A stretch of 64,000 nucleotides of DNA from Desulfobacterales bacterium (lineage in GTDB: Bacteria > Desulfobacterota > Desulfobacteria > Desulfobacterales > JAFDDL01). The translations under genes and the position numbers were made by a program. The DNA is taken from assembly GCA_034003325.1 (NCBI GenBank), contig JAVEYW010000010.1:1-64000 (forward strand), read 5' to 3'. Positions 45,942 to 53,951 of this stretch are shown in pieces (the first letter of the stretch is position 1; each line of letters opens with the position of its first letter). Below the pieces are notes generated by a model, which saw only the letters and a program-made list of their open reading frames with translations, was not told the DNA's origin and did not search any database.

Positions 45942-47186
45942 ATGCGAATAGCCATCATCGGTGCCGGGATATCCGGATTGGTGTCCGCCTATCTTTTAAA
46001 AGACGATCACGACATCATCGTATTTGAAGCCAACGATTACATCGGCGGCCACACCCACACGATTGATGTCAATCAAAACGGCACAACCCACGCCGTTGAC
46101 ACCGGTTTCATTGTCTTTAACGAGGTTACCTATCCGAACTTTTGCAAATTGCTGAAAAAACTTGGTGTGGCATCCCAACCCACGGTTATGACGTTCAGCA
46201 TCAAGTGTGAAAAGACCGGCTTGGAATACAATGTTAAAAACCTTAACACCCTCTTTGCCCAGCGGAAAAATCTTTTGTCACCTTCCTTTTACCGACTGTT
46301 ATGGGAGATCTTCCGCTTTCGCAGGGCGTTTAGCACCATTTTACAAAAGACAGATCAGGAAATGGGCATTCGACCCTATCTACGATCCCATGGCTACAGC
46401 GATCGCTTTATCGACCAATTCGTGGTGCCTATCGGATCCTCCCTTTGGTCCGCTGATCCGGATGCGTTTGGCGATTTCCCACTGGGTACCTTTGTTCAAT
46501 TTTTTCAAAATCATGGTTTCATCAACCTTAAAAATCCACTGCAATGGCGCGTGATCACCGGCGGATCTGAAAGATATGTGGATAAGCTTGCCGCCTCCTT
46601 TAAGGAACGCGTCCGCACCCAATGCCCGGTGCGCGAGATTCGGCGATTACCGGATCATGTAGCGGTCATATCAGGCAACGGTGAAACCGAGACATATGAC
46701 CAGGTCATTCTGGCTGTTCACAGCGACCAGGCACTGGCAATGTTATCGGATGCGTCTCCCACCGAAAAGGAAATTTTAAGCGCCATACCGTATCAGGAAA
46801 ACCTGGTTCAGCTTCATACCGAAACCGCCATCATGCCAGAACGTCGTTTCATATGGGCCAGTTGGAACTATTTGATTCCTTCAAAAGGCTCGGGAAGGGC
46901 TGCCGTCACCTATGACATGAACATTCTTCAAGGACTTGAAGCCAAAGAGGAGTTTTTAGTGACCCTCAATTGCGCGAGCACCATAGCGCAAAAAAAGGAA
47001 ATCGGCCGCTACATTTACCATCATCCGATCTACAGCACCCAGGCGCCTGTCGCCCAGGCACGTCACCATGAAATTAGCGGCGTCAATCGTACCCATTATT
47101 GCGGCGCGTATTGGGGCTTTGGGTTCCACGAAGACGGGGTCAAGAGCGCGCTTCAGGTGTGCAGGTCTTTTGGAAAGGGACTCTGA
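45942..47186 (+). CDS. FAD-dependent amine-oxidase-like oxidoreductase
   Basis: A 414-residue flavoprotein of the NAD(P)-binding/amine oxidase type that accompanies CFA synthases. The Rossmann motif IIGAGISGLVSAYLL opens the protein, followed by GGHTHTIDV and DTGFIVFNEVTYPNF. A C-terminal GxHEDGVKSA completes the FAD site. Desaturation of an acyl chain is the likely reaction, since related genes next to CFA-like methyltransferases take part in furan fatty acid synthesis in Rhodobacter (from memory). The DUF1365 gene starts one base after it. Confidence 0.9.
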   Translation: MRIAIIGAGISGLVSAYLLKDDHDIIVFEANDYIGGHTHTIDVNQNGTTHAVDTGFIVFNEVTYPNFCKLLKKLGVASQPTVMTFSIKCEKTGLEYNVKNLNTLFAQRKNLLSPSFYRLLWEIFRFRRAFSTILQKTDQEMGIRPYLRSHGYSDRFIDQFVVPIGSSLWSADPDAFGDFPLGTFVQFFQNHGFINLKNPLQWRVITGGSERYVDKLAASFKERVRTQCPVREIRRLPDHVAVISGNGETETYDQVILAVHSDQALAMLSDASPTEKEILSAIPYQENLVQLHTETAIMPERRFIWASWNYLIPSKGSGRAAVTYDMNILQGLEAKEEFLVTLNCASTIAQKKEIGRYIYHHPIYSTQAPVAQARHHEISGVNRTHYCGAYWGFGFHEDGVKSALQVCRSFGKGL

Positions 47187-47187
47187 T

Positions 47188-47934
47188 ATGAAAAGCGCCC
47201 TTTATTTTGGACAGGTTCGCCACCGCCGCACCAAACCTGTACTTCATGGGTTTCGCTACAACCTCTTCATGGTTTACATGGATTTGGCCGAACTCGATAC
47301 TGTTTTTGAAGGCAATCCGTTCTGGTCGATCGGGCGACCGAACATCGCCTGGCTTTGTAGGACCGATCATTTCGGCGATCCTCGCATTTTTTTGGATCAG
47401 GCAGTGCGGGAATTGGTGGCAGAAAAAACCGGCCGAAACCCCACAGGTCCCGTTCGAATGCTAACCCATCTGCGCTATTTCGGCCATTGTTTTAATCCGG
47501 TGACCTTTTATTATTGTTTTAGTCCCGACGACACGGTCGTTGATACCATTATTGCTGAAATTCACAATACGCCCTGGGGCGAAGTGCATTGCTACGTGTT
47601 GGACCGGACAAATAACCTTGGAAACCAAGCGCATCAGCGGTTTCATTTTGCAAAAGCGTTTCATATTTCGCCCTTTATGCCCATGGACATTACCTATGAC
47701 TGGGAGTTTGACCGGCCCGGGGAGGCATTGTATGTTCATATGATGGATAAGGTAAACGGTGAGCCGGTATTTGAAGCCGTACTTAATCTAACGCGGCAAA
47801 AGATAACAAACCGTGAGCTCACGTTGACGTTGCTTCGGTATCCGCTTATGACCGTAAAGGTTATTTCAGCGATCTATTGGCAAGCCTTGCAGTTACGGCT
47901 TAAAGGGGCCGTCTATTATCCGCATCCTGAGTAA
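47188..47934 (+). CDS. DUF1365 family protein
   Basis: About 248 residues from the ATG at 47188, which follows GGAAAGGGA; the frame is open upstream into the previous gene. DUF1365 blocks are visible: HRRTKPVLHGFRYNLFM near the start, FGHCFNPVTFYYCF, ITYDWEFDRPGE and the C-terminal PLMTVKVISAIYWQALQL. The family is almost always found beside CFA-synthase-like and FAD oxidoreductase genes, as here, but its biochemical role is unknown. It has no membrane helix except possibly near the end. Confidence 0.92.
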   Translation: MKSALYFGQVRHRRTKPVLHGFRYNLFMVYMDLAELDTVFEGNPFWSIGRPNIAWLCRTDHFGDPRIFLDQAVRELVAEKTGRNPTGPVRMLTHLRYFGHCFNPVTFYYCFSPDDTVVDTIIAEIHNTPWGEVHCYVLDRTNNLGNQAHQRFHFAKAFHISPFMPMDITYDWEFDRPGEALYVHMMDKVNGEPVFEAVLNLTRQKITNRELTLTLLRYPLMTVKVISAIYWQALQLRLKGAVYYPHPE

Positions 47935-47991
47935 TTAACCCGCCTCAGAGCAGGCGGTTCTTGGTTGCAGCTATAGGGAGGCAATTAAAGA

Positions 47992-49290
47992 ATGAATTCT
48001 TCAGGTTCTTTTACGCAAACCGCCTCAAAATCTAAAGCAGTAGCAATTCGCAGGCCCGGTCTGATCCAAAGGTTTGCGAGGCGGGTTCTGTTTTCTCTTT
48101 TGAACCGTGTGGTACACGGGAAACTGATCGTAAAAGACGGCCAGAGCCAGCATGTCTTTGGTCGTACAGATGCGAATGCAAAGGTGCGCGCCGTTGTGAC
48201 GGTTCATGATCCGAGGTTTTATACGGCCATCGCCTTCGGCGGCAGCATCGGTTCAGGTAAAGCCTATATGGCCGGCTATTGGAGCTGTGATGACCTGACG
48301 GCATTATTTCGCATTGTGGCCAAAAACAAGGATGTCATAGATAATATTGAACTGGGCTGGGCGCGACTACAAGCACCGCTTTACAAAAAGTTCGCGAAAG
48401 CTCGCCGCAACAGCAGGCACGGCAGCCGCAGGAATATTGCTGAACACTATGATCTCGGTAATGACTTCTACGCGCTTTTTCTTGACGACACCATGGCCTA
48501 TTCTTCCGGCATATTTATAACTAGGTCATCCCGGTTGAAGGAGGCATCTATTGAGAAATTTGATCGCATTTGCAAAAAACTGGCCATCGGCCCCAAAGAC
48601 CATGTCCTTGAAATCGGCACCGGGTGGGGCGGCTTTGCCCTACATGCTGCAAGCCGATATGGATGCCGGGTGACCACCACTACTATTTCGGAAAAGCAAT
48701 TTGCCTTTGCCTGCCGGCGAATTCACGATGCAGGGCTATCCGATAAAGTGATGATCCTCAAAAAAGATTACCGGGATTTGACGGGTCGATACGATAAATT
48801 GGTTTCGATCGAAATGATCGAAGCCGTCGGCCACCCATATCTTGACACATTTTTTAAATGTTGCAGTGACCGGTTGACAGAAAACGGTATGATGCTACTT
48901 CAAGCCATTACCTTACCGGATCAGTCCTATGATCTTCAATTGAGAACCGTTGATTTCATTAAGCGCTATATTTTCCCTGGCAGTTTTATTCCGTCGATCA
49001 CGGCCATCAGTAACGCGATGACACGAAGTACGAATCTTCGGCTTTTTCACCTCGAAGACATTTCACCTCACTATGCAACCACATTGCGACTATGGCGGGA
49101 ACGCTTTCGAGAAAACCTTACCAAGGTTCGGGAGTTGGGCTTTTCCGAATCATTTATTCGCATGTGGGAATACTACCTTTGTTACTGTGAAGGTGGTTTT
49201 CAGGAACGCTATCTTGGGGATGTTCAAATGTTGTTTGTAAAGCCCTTTTGCCGGCGCGATCCGATATTACCGCCAATCCCGTCCATATAA
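47992..49290 (+). CDS. cfa: Cyclopropane-fatty-acid-synthase-like methyltransferase
   Basis: SAM-dependent methyltransferase acting on unsaturated acyl chains of membrane phospholipids; 432 residues. The core has NIAEHYDLGNDFYALFLDD (substrate helix), the SAM motif EIGTGWGG at 207-214, IEMIEAVGHPYLDTFF, then YIFPGS and YYLCYCEGGF near the C-terminus, which is the usual CFA order. The N-terminal ~90 residues are variable. It may make cyclopropane or methylated unsaturated chains; the presence of an adjacent desaturase-like flavoprotein favours the methylating branch. A 57-base gap with no clear terminator precedes it. Confidence 0.93.
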   Translation: MNSSGSFTQTASKSKAVAIRRPGLIQRFARRVLFSLLNRVVHGKLIVKDGQSQHVFGRTDANAKVRAVVTVHDPRFYTAIAFGGSIGSGKAYMAGYWSCDDLTALFRIVAKNKDVIDNIELGWARLQAPLYKKFAKARRNSRHGSRRNIAEHYDLGNDFYALFLDDTMAYSSGIFITRSSRLKEASIEKFDRICKKLAIGPKDHVLEIGTGWGGFALHAASRYGCRVTTTTISEKQFAFACRRIHDAGLSDKVMILKKDYRDLTGRYDKLVSIEMIEAVGHPYLDTFFKCCSDRLTENGMMLLQAITLPDQSYDLQLRTVDFIKRYIFPGSFIPSITAISNAMTRSTNLRLFHLEDISPHYATTLRLWRERFRENLTKVRELGFSESFIRMWEYYLCYCEGGFQERYLGDVQMLFVKPFCRRDPILPPIPSI

Positions 49291-49300
49291 GGAATAGGAT

Positions 49301-49915
49301 ATGCGCAAGGTTGTCGACTTTATTGCCTTTCAAACGATTTGGGTTGCGTGTGTCTGGGGCGCAGGCAAGGGCTACGGCTGGCTGGGCCCGGCGACACTTG
49401 GCGCTTGGTTGCCAGCTTATTTATTTTTAAGCAAAAGAAGAAAAGAAGAAGCCCTCCTGGCCGCCGTGTGCGGCATGATAGGCTTTGGGGTCGATACGCT
49501 TCACACTCTGCTGGGAATTTTCATGCCTGCCCGCTTTATACTACCGGATCCCTTTTGCCCGCTGTGGCTTCTTGCCTTGTGGATCAATATGGCACCCCTT
49601 ATTAACAGCAGCCTCAGCTGGCTTCACGGACGATACTTTTTGGCGCTGTTATTCGGGGCCTTGGGAGGACCACTTGCCTATTGGAGCGGCATGCGGCTCG
49701 GTGCTATATCATTTGGTCAACAACAACCCTTTGGTCTATTGGTCCTTGCATGCTCATGGGCTGCGATGTTTCCGCTTCTCCTATGGGTTTCCAATCGCCT
49801 GCGATCGGTTGGGGTGGTTTCTACGCTCAAAAACACAGCATGTTTGCTTGTCAGCCCCCAGAGGGGCGGGGTAAAAAACTACTTGAGGAATTGGTACATA
49901 ATTATAAATGGTTGA
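49301..49915 (+). CDS. DUF2878 family membrane protein with abnormal C-terminus
   Basis: Polytopic protein of 204 residues starting after AAGGAATAGG. Helices run through to residue ~165 (VDTLHTLLGIFMPARF and GALGGPLAYWSGMRLGAISF are DUF2878 hallmarks). The last ~38 residues are polar and do not resemble the family; they run into the start of a PPOX gene remnant in a different frame, so the natural stop may have been lost through rearrangement. DUF2878 commonly closes CFA/DUF1365 cassettes. Function unknown. Confidence 0.85.
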   Translation: MRKVVDFIAFQTIWVACVWGAGKGYGWLGPATLGAWLPAYLFLSKRRKEEALLAAVCGMIGFGVDTLHTLLGIFMPARFILPDPFCPLWLLALWINMAPLINSSLSWLHGRYFLALLFGALGGPLAYWSGMRLGAISFGQQQPFGLLVLACSWAAMFPLLLWVSNRLRSVGVVSTLKNTACLLVSPQRGGVKNYLRNWYIIING

Positions 49916-50190
49916 AGCACAAAATCCTGTCTCTCATAACTAGTCAAAAACTTGCGGCATTATCTACCTTTGACGAGATACAGCCACATGCCAGCCTGGT
50001 GGCCATTGCCGCAGAACGCAAGGTAAAGAAAATCTGTTTTCCAACACCGGAACCCACTCGAAAATATGCTAATTTGATAAAAATCCGAGAGTGGCACCCT
50101 TGGTCGTGGTCGATAACAGTAAAAATCAGTAGACGGATATTCATGGGACGGCTGCCGTAATCATTACCGGCATTGCAGGCCTATTCCAAA
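49880..50190 (+). pseudogene. Pyridoxamine-phosphate-oxidase-like gene remnant
   Basis: In one frame the sequence reads LITSQKLAALSTFDEIQPHA, then SLVAIAAERKVKKICFPTPE and TRKYANLIK, a clear PPOX split-barrel N-terminus. After that the match continues only in another frame (KNPRVAPLVVVDNSKNQ, stop, TDIHGTAAVIITGIA). A single-base shift and a stop therefore break it, and the rest of the domain is missing. It overlaps the tail of the DUF2878 gene. Confidence 0.7.
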
Positions 50191-50220
50191 AAAACTCTAA
50201 TAAAACGGCCTTGCTTCACT

Positions 50221-50518
50221 CAGAATCAGCCCCGTGCTTCCCTGGAAGCCACCCTGAAGATGAAAAAAGGCGCGGGCCGGTTTTTTCCTCGAATACGATT
50301 TTTTCCTGAAGTTTGATGAGCCCTTGCAACACCGCCTCGGGCCGGGGCGGGCATCCGGGAATATAAACATCCACCGGCAAAATCTGATCAATCGATCCGC
50401 CTACCGGGGAGAAAGCCGCAGCATCTCCATGCCGAAACGCGCCAGATCATACCGCGCGGTCAGCGCTGTCGCCTCCTCTACAAAGCAACAGGACGGCCTG
50501 AAAAACATGGGCCAAAGG
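50221..50518 (-). pseudogene. nuoB fragment with an internal deletion
   Basis: Matches 38105-38549 (the NuoB part of nuoBCD) in the same orientation, but lacks about 147 bases between two GATCA motifs (at about 38267 and 38418 in the intact gene). This suggests deletion by recombination between the short repeats. The remaining frame cannot encode the N2 site: the GSCANSGG block is lost. Followed directly by the 39221-39352 duplicate. Confidence 0.9.
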
Positions 50519-50654
50519 GGGTTTTTGGAATTCGGCTGTTCGGTACCCTGGGGGCCGGATGGCAGAAACCAACAGGTACTTAGCTCTTTCATGAATTGCA
50601 GTTTCCCTCTGTGTTAAGATTGGGATAGAAGGGGCCTGTGGATAGGAAATGAGA
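50517..50654. repeat. Duplicate of 39221-39352
   Basis: Second copy of the non-coding segment that lies upstream of nuo and the broken antitoxin. Its left boundary coincides exactly with the end of the nuoB fragment, so the breakpoint is here. Confidence 0.8.
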
Positions 50655-50697
50655 CTAGGTGTTGACGCTATCAGTTCATGTTGATATTAATATCGAC

Positions 50698-50865
50698 ATG
50701 AAGGCCGATCTGATTTATCGATTTGAACAGGATTTTGGTGATGGCGCAATGGTGCGGATGGTGGTTTGGAAAGTTCCTAGTCAGATAGCATTTTCCGATT
50801 ATTCCTTCAAATGCCACCTTGTCTACCTTTAAGAAGGCAAGCGTATGATCGGTTTTGACGGGGAA
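50698..50865 (+). pseudogene. Truncated DUF6516-type toxin gene
   Basis: The frame from the ATG at 50698 reads MKADLIYRFEQDFGDGAMVR and VVWKVPSQIAF, the start of a DUF6516 toxin. It reaches a stop codon (50830-50832) and continues in frame with EGKRMIGFDGE, also family-like, before fusing to the middle of an antitoxin sequence at 50866. The C-terminal half, including the GKGDHRH-like active region, is missing, so it should be inactive. Confidence 0.65.
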
Positions 50866-51062
50866 TTCTTGCGGCGATTCAGAAAGCGGGGCCTTCCGAC
50901 ATCAGGGCGCTGGCAAGGGTTATAAAGCGCGATCCGAGCGCTGTTTTGCGGGATATTGCCTTACTATCCGAGAGGGGGTTGATGGAGAAGAACAATGCAG
51001 GAAGGCTTTTTGTCCCATTCTCTCGAATTCATGCTGAATTTGATCTTTTGCAAGCGGCTTAA
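50866..51062 (+). pseudogene. HVO_A0114-type antitoxin fragment, second copy
   Basis: Matches 39631-39808 but keeps the ~19 bases missing there: LAAIQKAGPSDIRALARVIK, RDPSAVLRDIALLSERGL and a normal C-terminus to the TAA at 51060-51062. The N-terminal half of the gene is lost at the fusion with the toxin fragment. The two loci thus carry complementary damage of the same toxin-antitoxin pair. Confidence 0.75.
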
Positions 51063-51213
51063 ATGATTCGGTCATCCGGTGAGTTGCATCTGCCCCGTCT
51101 GTCCCTGTTTCTGCCAACGTAACTGCACCCATAAACATACGGCCTTTCAGGAAGGTAGAAAGAGAAAAGGCAGAGACAAAAAACCGACTCTTATAGTAGC
51201 ATCGCGACCTGCC

Positions 51214-51678
51214 ATGAACATAACTTACAGTTACGGTGACCTGTTAAAGCAAAACGTTGAGGTTATCGTGAACCCGTGGAATCGAAATATGATTCCCTGG
51301 TGGCTGTTATTGCCGCAGGGGGTGTCCGGAGCCATCAAAAGGCATGGGGGGACCGCACCTTTCACCGAGCTTGCCAAATTTGGCCCCATACCACTCGGAG
51401 AAGCCCGCCTGACGAGTTCCGGAAACCTTAAATTTAAAGCGATTATTCATGTGGCCGGCATTAATCTGCTTTGGATTGCCACAGAAAGATCCATCACCCA
51501 TTCGGTTGTCTCCGCGATGAAATTGGCTGAAGAACACCGATTCCAGTCCATTGCATTCCCTTTGATCGGCGCCGGTTCCGGTAACAGGGGAAAAGATATC
51601 TCGAGAACCACGATGCTGCGTGCATTTGAAAGGTTAACTTCCAGCATACAGGTGTCACTTGTCGAATTCAAAAAATAG
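51214..51678 (+). CDS. Macro-domain protein
   Basis: ADP-ribose-binding-fold protein of 154 residues from the ATG at 51214. The variant N-terminus ITYSYGDLLKQNVEVIVNPW and then NRNMIPWWLLLPQGVSGAIK replaces the usual VNAAN...GGGV loop with a Trp-rich sequence found in a distinct macro subfamily. IIHVAGINLLW and FPLIGAGSGN supply the phosphate-binding loops. It may remove or bind ADP-ribose or a similar ligand. A small zinc-ribbon gene overlaps its 3' end by 20 bases. Confidence 0.88.
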   Translation: MNITYSYGDLLKQNVEVIVNPWNRNMIPWWLLLPQGVSGAIKRHGGTAPFTELAKFGPIPLGEARLTSSGNLKFKAIIHVAGINLLWIATERSITHSVVSAMKLAEEHRFQSIAFPLIGAGSGNRGKDISRTTMLRAFERLTSSIQVSLVEFKK

Positions 51679-51931
51679 AGCTTGCTATTGCGGATCCCTT
51701 TCCGCTGAATTTCTCGAAAAGCATAAGATACCATATGGTTACTGTGGTATCTGTGAGCGATGCGGGAAACCCGGCCATACGCAGCATTTCCCCGGAGCCG
51801 TTCCATACACGGGCGCCTGGTGTGATCGATGCCTAAAAAAAGTGGCCTTTCTGTATTGGCTTAAACCCATCCTTTTTATATCAATTAGTTGCGTGATAGT
51901 CATCCTGGTCATCATGTGGGCAAACGGCTAA
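51659..51931 (+). CDS. Small zinc-ribbon membrane-anchored protein
   Basis: A 90-residue protein beginning at a TTG (51659) inside the end of the macro-domain gene. The soluble part has paired cysteines: ACYCG, YGYCGICERCGKPGHTQHF and WCDRCLKK, likely one or two zinc sites. The C-terminal LKPILFISISCVIVILVIMW is a membrane anchor. The overlap with the macro gene and its own good cysteine pattern support it. I know similar pairs with macro genes but no function. Confidence 0.65.
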   Translation: MSNSKNRACYCGSLSAEFLEKHKIPYGYCGICERCGKPGHTQHFPGAVPYTGAWCDRCLKKVAFLYWLKPILFISISCVIVILVIMWANG

Positions 51932-52006
51932 CCGGTTCCGCCGGCCGGAAGCCCGGGAAACGAGCCTCATTGAAGGTTTTGAGGCCTATATGGACGTCTT
52001 CCCCTT

Positions 52007-53488
52007 TTATTCCAGCAGATATGGAACCGAGCCGATCGATGAACCGTTCCCGTTGGGAATGCTCAGTCGCCAGATTCTACCCTCCAGCCGCAGGGGGCCT
52101 TGCACGGGAATAGGTTTGCCCACATGGTTGCGTCTGGTTTTCTGTCCCTTCCGGTTCAAGGATTCAAAGACATAGTCCACCTGCCGAAATGCCTTAACGA
52201 TGCCTCGTGATCGTCCGTTGGGTGTTAATATCACCGTGTAGGTGTACCGGAACCAGGCCTGATCCCCCGAAGGACGGTTGTCGGTAGCGGTGATGGTGCA
52301 CCGAATCGGAGAGCGCAAAACCGCCAAACCATCCGTATCAATCCTCACTTCGGCGTTTGAACTCTCGAAGGTCACCTGAAAAGACCTGTTGACAGAGATC
52401 AGGGCTTGCCTGGCATGAGGATCCAGCCCGCCTGTCAGATCCGTCGGCTGTAACGGAGGCGGCGGTGGCGGTGGTGGTGGCGGTGGCGTCGTCTGACGTC
52501 GGCAGCCATACAGGTCCCCGCCATAGGTACTGAGTTTATTCATCTGCGATGATGCCGCGGAGCGATTAATCCAGGTTCCAGCCGGGCCTGATCCGGCGCC
52601 GCCGGCGTTGTCAATTTGCCATCCTTCCCGAATCGCCAACGGCGTCAGAACGCCCGGTGAGGAAACCCGGTTTCCGCCAACATTCGTTAAGTAAAATTCA
52701 AAACAGTTGGGGCCCATGCCGTTGGGTTTCCGGAGAATCTGCCATAATGCCTTTGGGTTTTCCTGGTCGGGGGGAGGGGGCCATCCGACGCTGAATGCGG
52801 GCGGCTGCATTTGGGCAACGCCCCTGCAGCCATAAGCATCGCGACCATAGCTGCTCAGATCGTTCATCCGTGAGGAGGCGGCGCTGAAAATAAACCAGGT
52901 TCCCTCTGGGCCTACCCCACGTCCCCCGCTGTCATCGATTCCCCAGTTTTCCCGCCTTGCCAATGGGGTTAATATTCCGGGTGACGCCACCCTGTCGCCA
53001 CCGACCACTGCCAGGTTGAATTCAAAGCAGTTGGGTCCCATGCCGTTGGGTTTGAACAAAATCTGCCACAAGTCCTGCACGGGATATTGTATCGGCGTAC
53101 TAGGCCATCCGATGCTGAATGGCGGTTGTTGGATCAGCGGCGTACCGGTCTTGCAGCCGTACCAGTCATCGCCCAGAGGAGAAAGCTGATTGACCCTGGC
53201 CAATGCAAATTGCCTGTTTTTCCAGACCCCATTTTCCCATGGACCCCTTCCGCCAACGATATCAATCCCCCAGTTCTGCCGCATGCCTTCGCTGGAAAGG
53301 ACATTTACGCTTGTGAGCAATGGGCCGCCGACTTCCGCTACGGCAAATTCATAACAACCGACAACGCCGCTGGCATCCGGCCTGAAAAGAATCTGATAAT
53401 CAACCGCATTGGCGTCAAAAGCGAAGAATGACATGGAAAACAAAAAAATGATGATAACCACAATGTGCCGGCACAAACATTTGATCAT
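52007..53488 (-). CDS. Secreted protein with three ~95-residue repeats and a polyproline linker
   Basis: A 493-residue exported protein: signal peptide 1-28 (HIVVIIIFLFSMSFFAFDANA). Three related modules follow at about 30-128, 139-236 and 248-330. Each has an ILFKPNGMGPNCFEF-like start, GWPS/P spacer, NWGID..GGRG...GTW centre and an SSRMNDLSSYGRDAYGC-like end, with one Cys near each end (45/112, 154/221, 262/329), probably a disulphide. A run of eleven prolines at 335-345 leads to an unrelated C-terminal domain (350-493) rich in beta strands. I do not recognise the modules. It is a single gene with a gene-free region upstream. Confidence 0.88.
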   Translation of the reverse strand: MIKCLCRHIVVIIIFLFSMSFFAFDANAVDYQILFRPDASGVVGCYEFAVAEVGGPLLTSVNVLSSEGMRQNWGIDIVGGRGPWENGVWKNRQFALARVNQLSPLGDDWYGCKTGTPLIQQPPFSIGWPSTPIQYPVQDLWQILFKPNGMGPNCFEFNLAVVGGDRVASPGILTPLARRENWGIDDSGGRGVGPEGTWFIFSAASSRMNDLSSYGRDAYGCRGVAQMQPPAFSVGWPPPPDQENPKALWQILRKPNGMGPNCFEFYLTNVGGNRVSSPGVLTPLAIREGWQIDNAGGAGSGPAGTWINRSAASSQMNKLSTYGGDLYGCRRQTTPPPPPPPPPPPLQPTDLTGGLDPHARQALISVNRSFQVTFESSNAEVRIDTDGLAVLRSPIRCTITATDNRPSGDQAWFRYTYTVILTPNGRSRGIVKAFRQVDYVFESLNRKGQKTRRNHVGKPIPVQGPLRLEGRIWRLSIPNGNGSSIGSVPYLLE

Positions 53489-53829
53489 TCGCCCCCCTGA
53501 TTCTTATCCAATTTCCTCCGTTCACTACAAAGGAATTCTTAAAGTAAAATTAAAAAATTATAAACGTTAAAATCATATTTCCGAATCATATTTCCGAATT
53601 TGCACAACCACGACAAAATTGTTATTATATTTTTTTATATGAATAATGTAGAGTATTTTCTTCGCACCCAATCAAAAAGCCGTAAAAAATAAAAACAAGA
53701 ATATCCTTATGCGTCTGAAATGCAAATTGACAAAATTGATCAAGGGTGTTGGCGGGTTTTATTTCAACCGGAGGAAGACATTGAGTATGCTGAGGAAAAA
53801 AATGTTAATCCAACGTGGATATTGGCCTA
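53489..53829. other. AT-rich intergenic region, divergent promoters likely
   Basis: About 340 bases between the secreted repeat protein (minus) and the ankyrin gene (plus). It contains the short direct repeat ATCATATTTCCGAAT at 53573-53598 and a long AT-rich stretch. The open frame from 53709 crosses part of it but lacks protein character before ~53950. Confidence 0.45.
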
Positions 53830-53935
53830 AACAGGCAAAGCCGGACGCTGGGCGGCTGGACAGCTCGGCTGCTGGGCTGCCAACGACCTGCTCCAGTTAT
53901 GCACGCTTTTTCGTGCGTGTTTCTGATAAAGGGCC
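53830..53935 (+). repeat. Composite dispersed repeat, copy 3 (GGCTGGG block plus stem-loop)
   Basis: Reads ACAGGCAAAGCCGG, then GGCTGG/GCTGGGCTGCCAACGACCT, and then the stem-loop GCACGC TTTTT CGTGCGTGTTTCTGATAAAGGGCC. It matches 55666-55764 in the same order and orientation with about three-quarters identity by eye. It lies immediately upstream of, and in frame with, the ankyrin gene, whose extended reading frame would translate it. Confidence 0.8.
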
Positions 53936-53951
53936 TACTAAATGGGGCATT

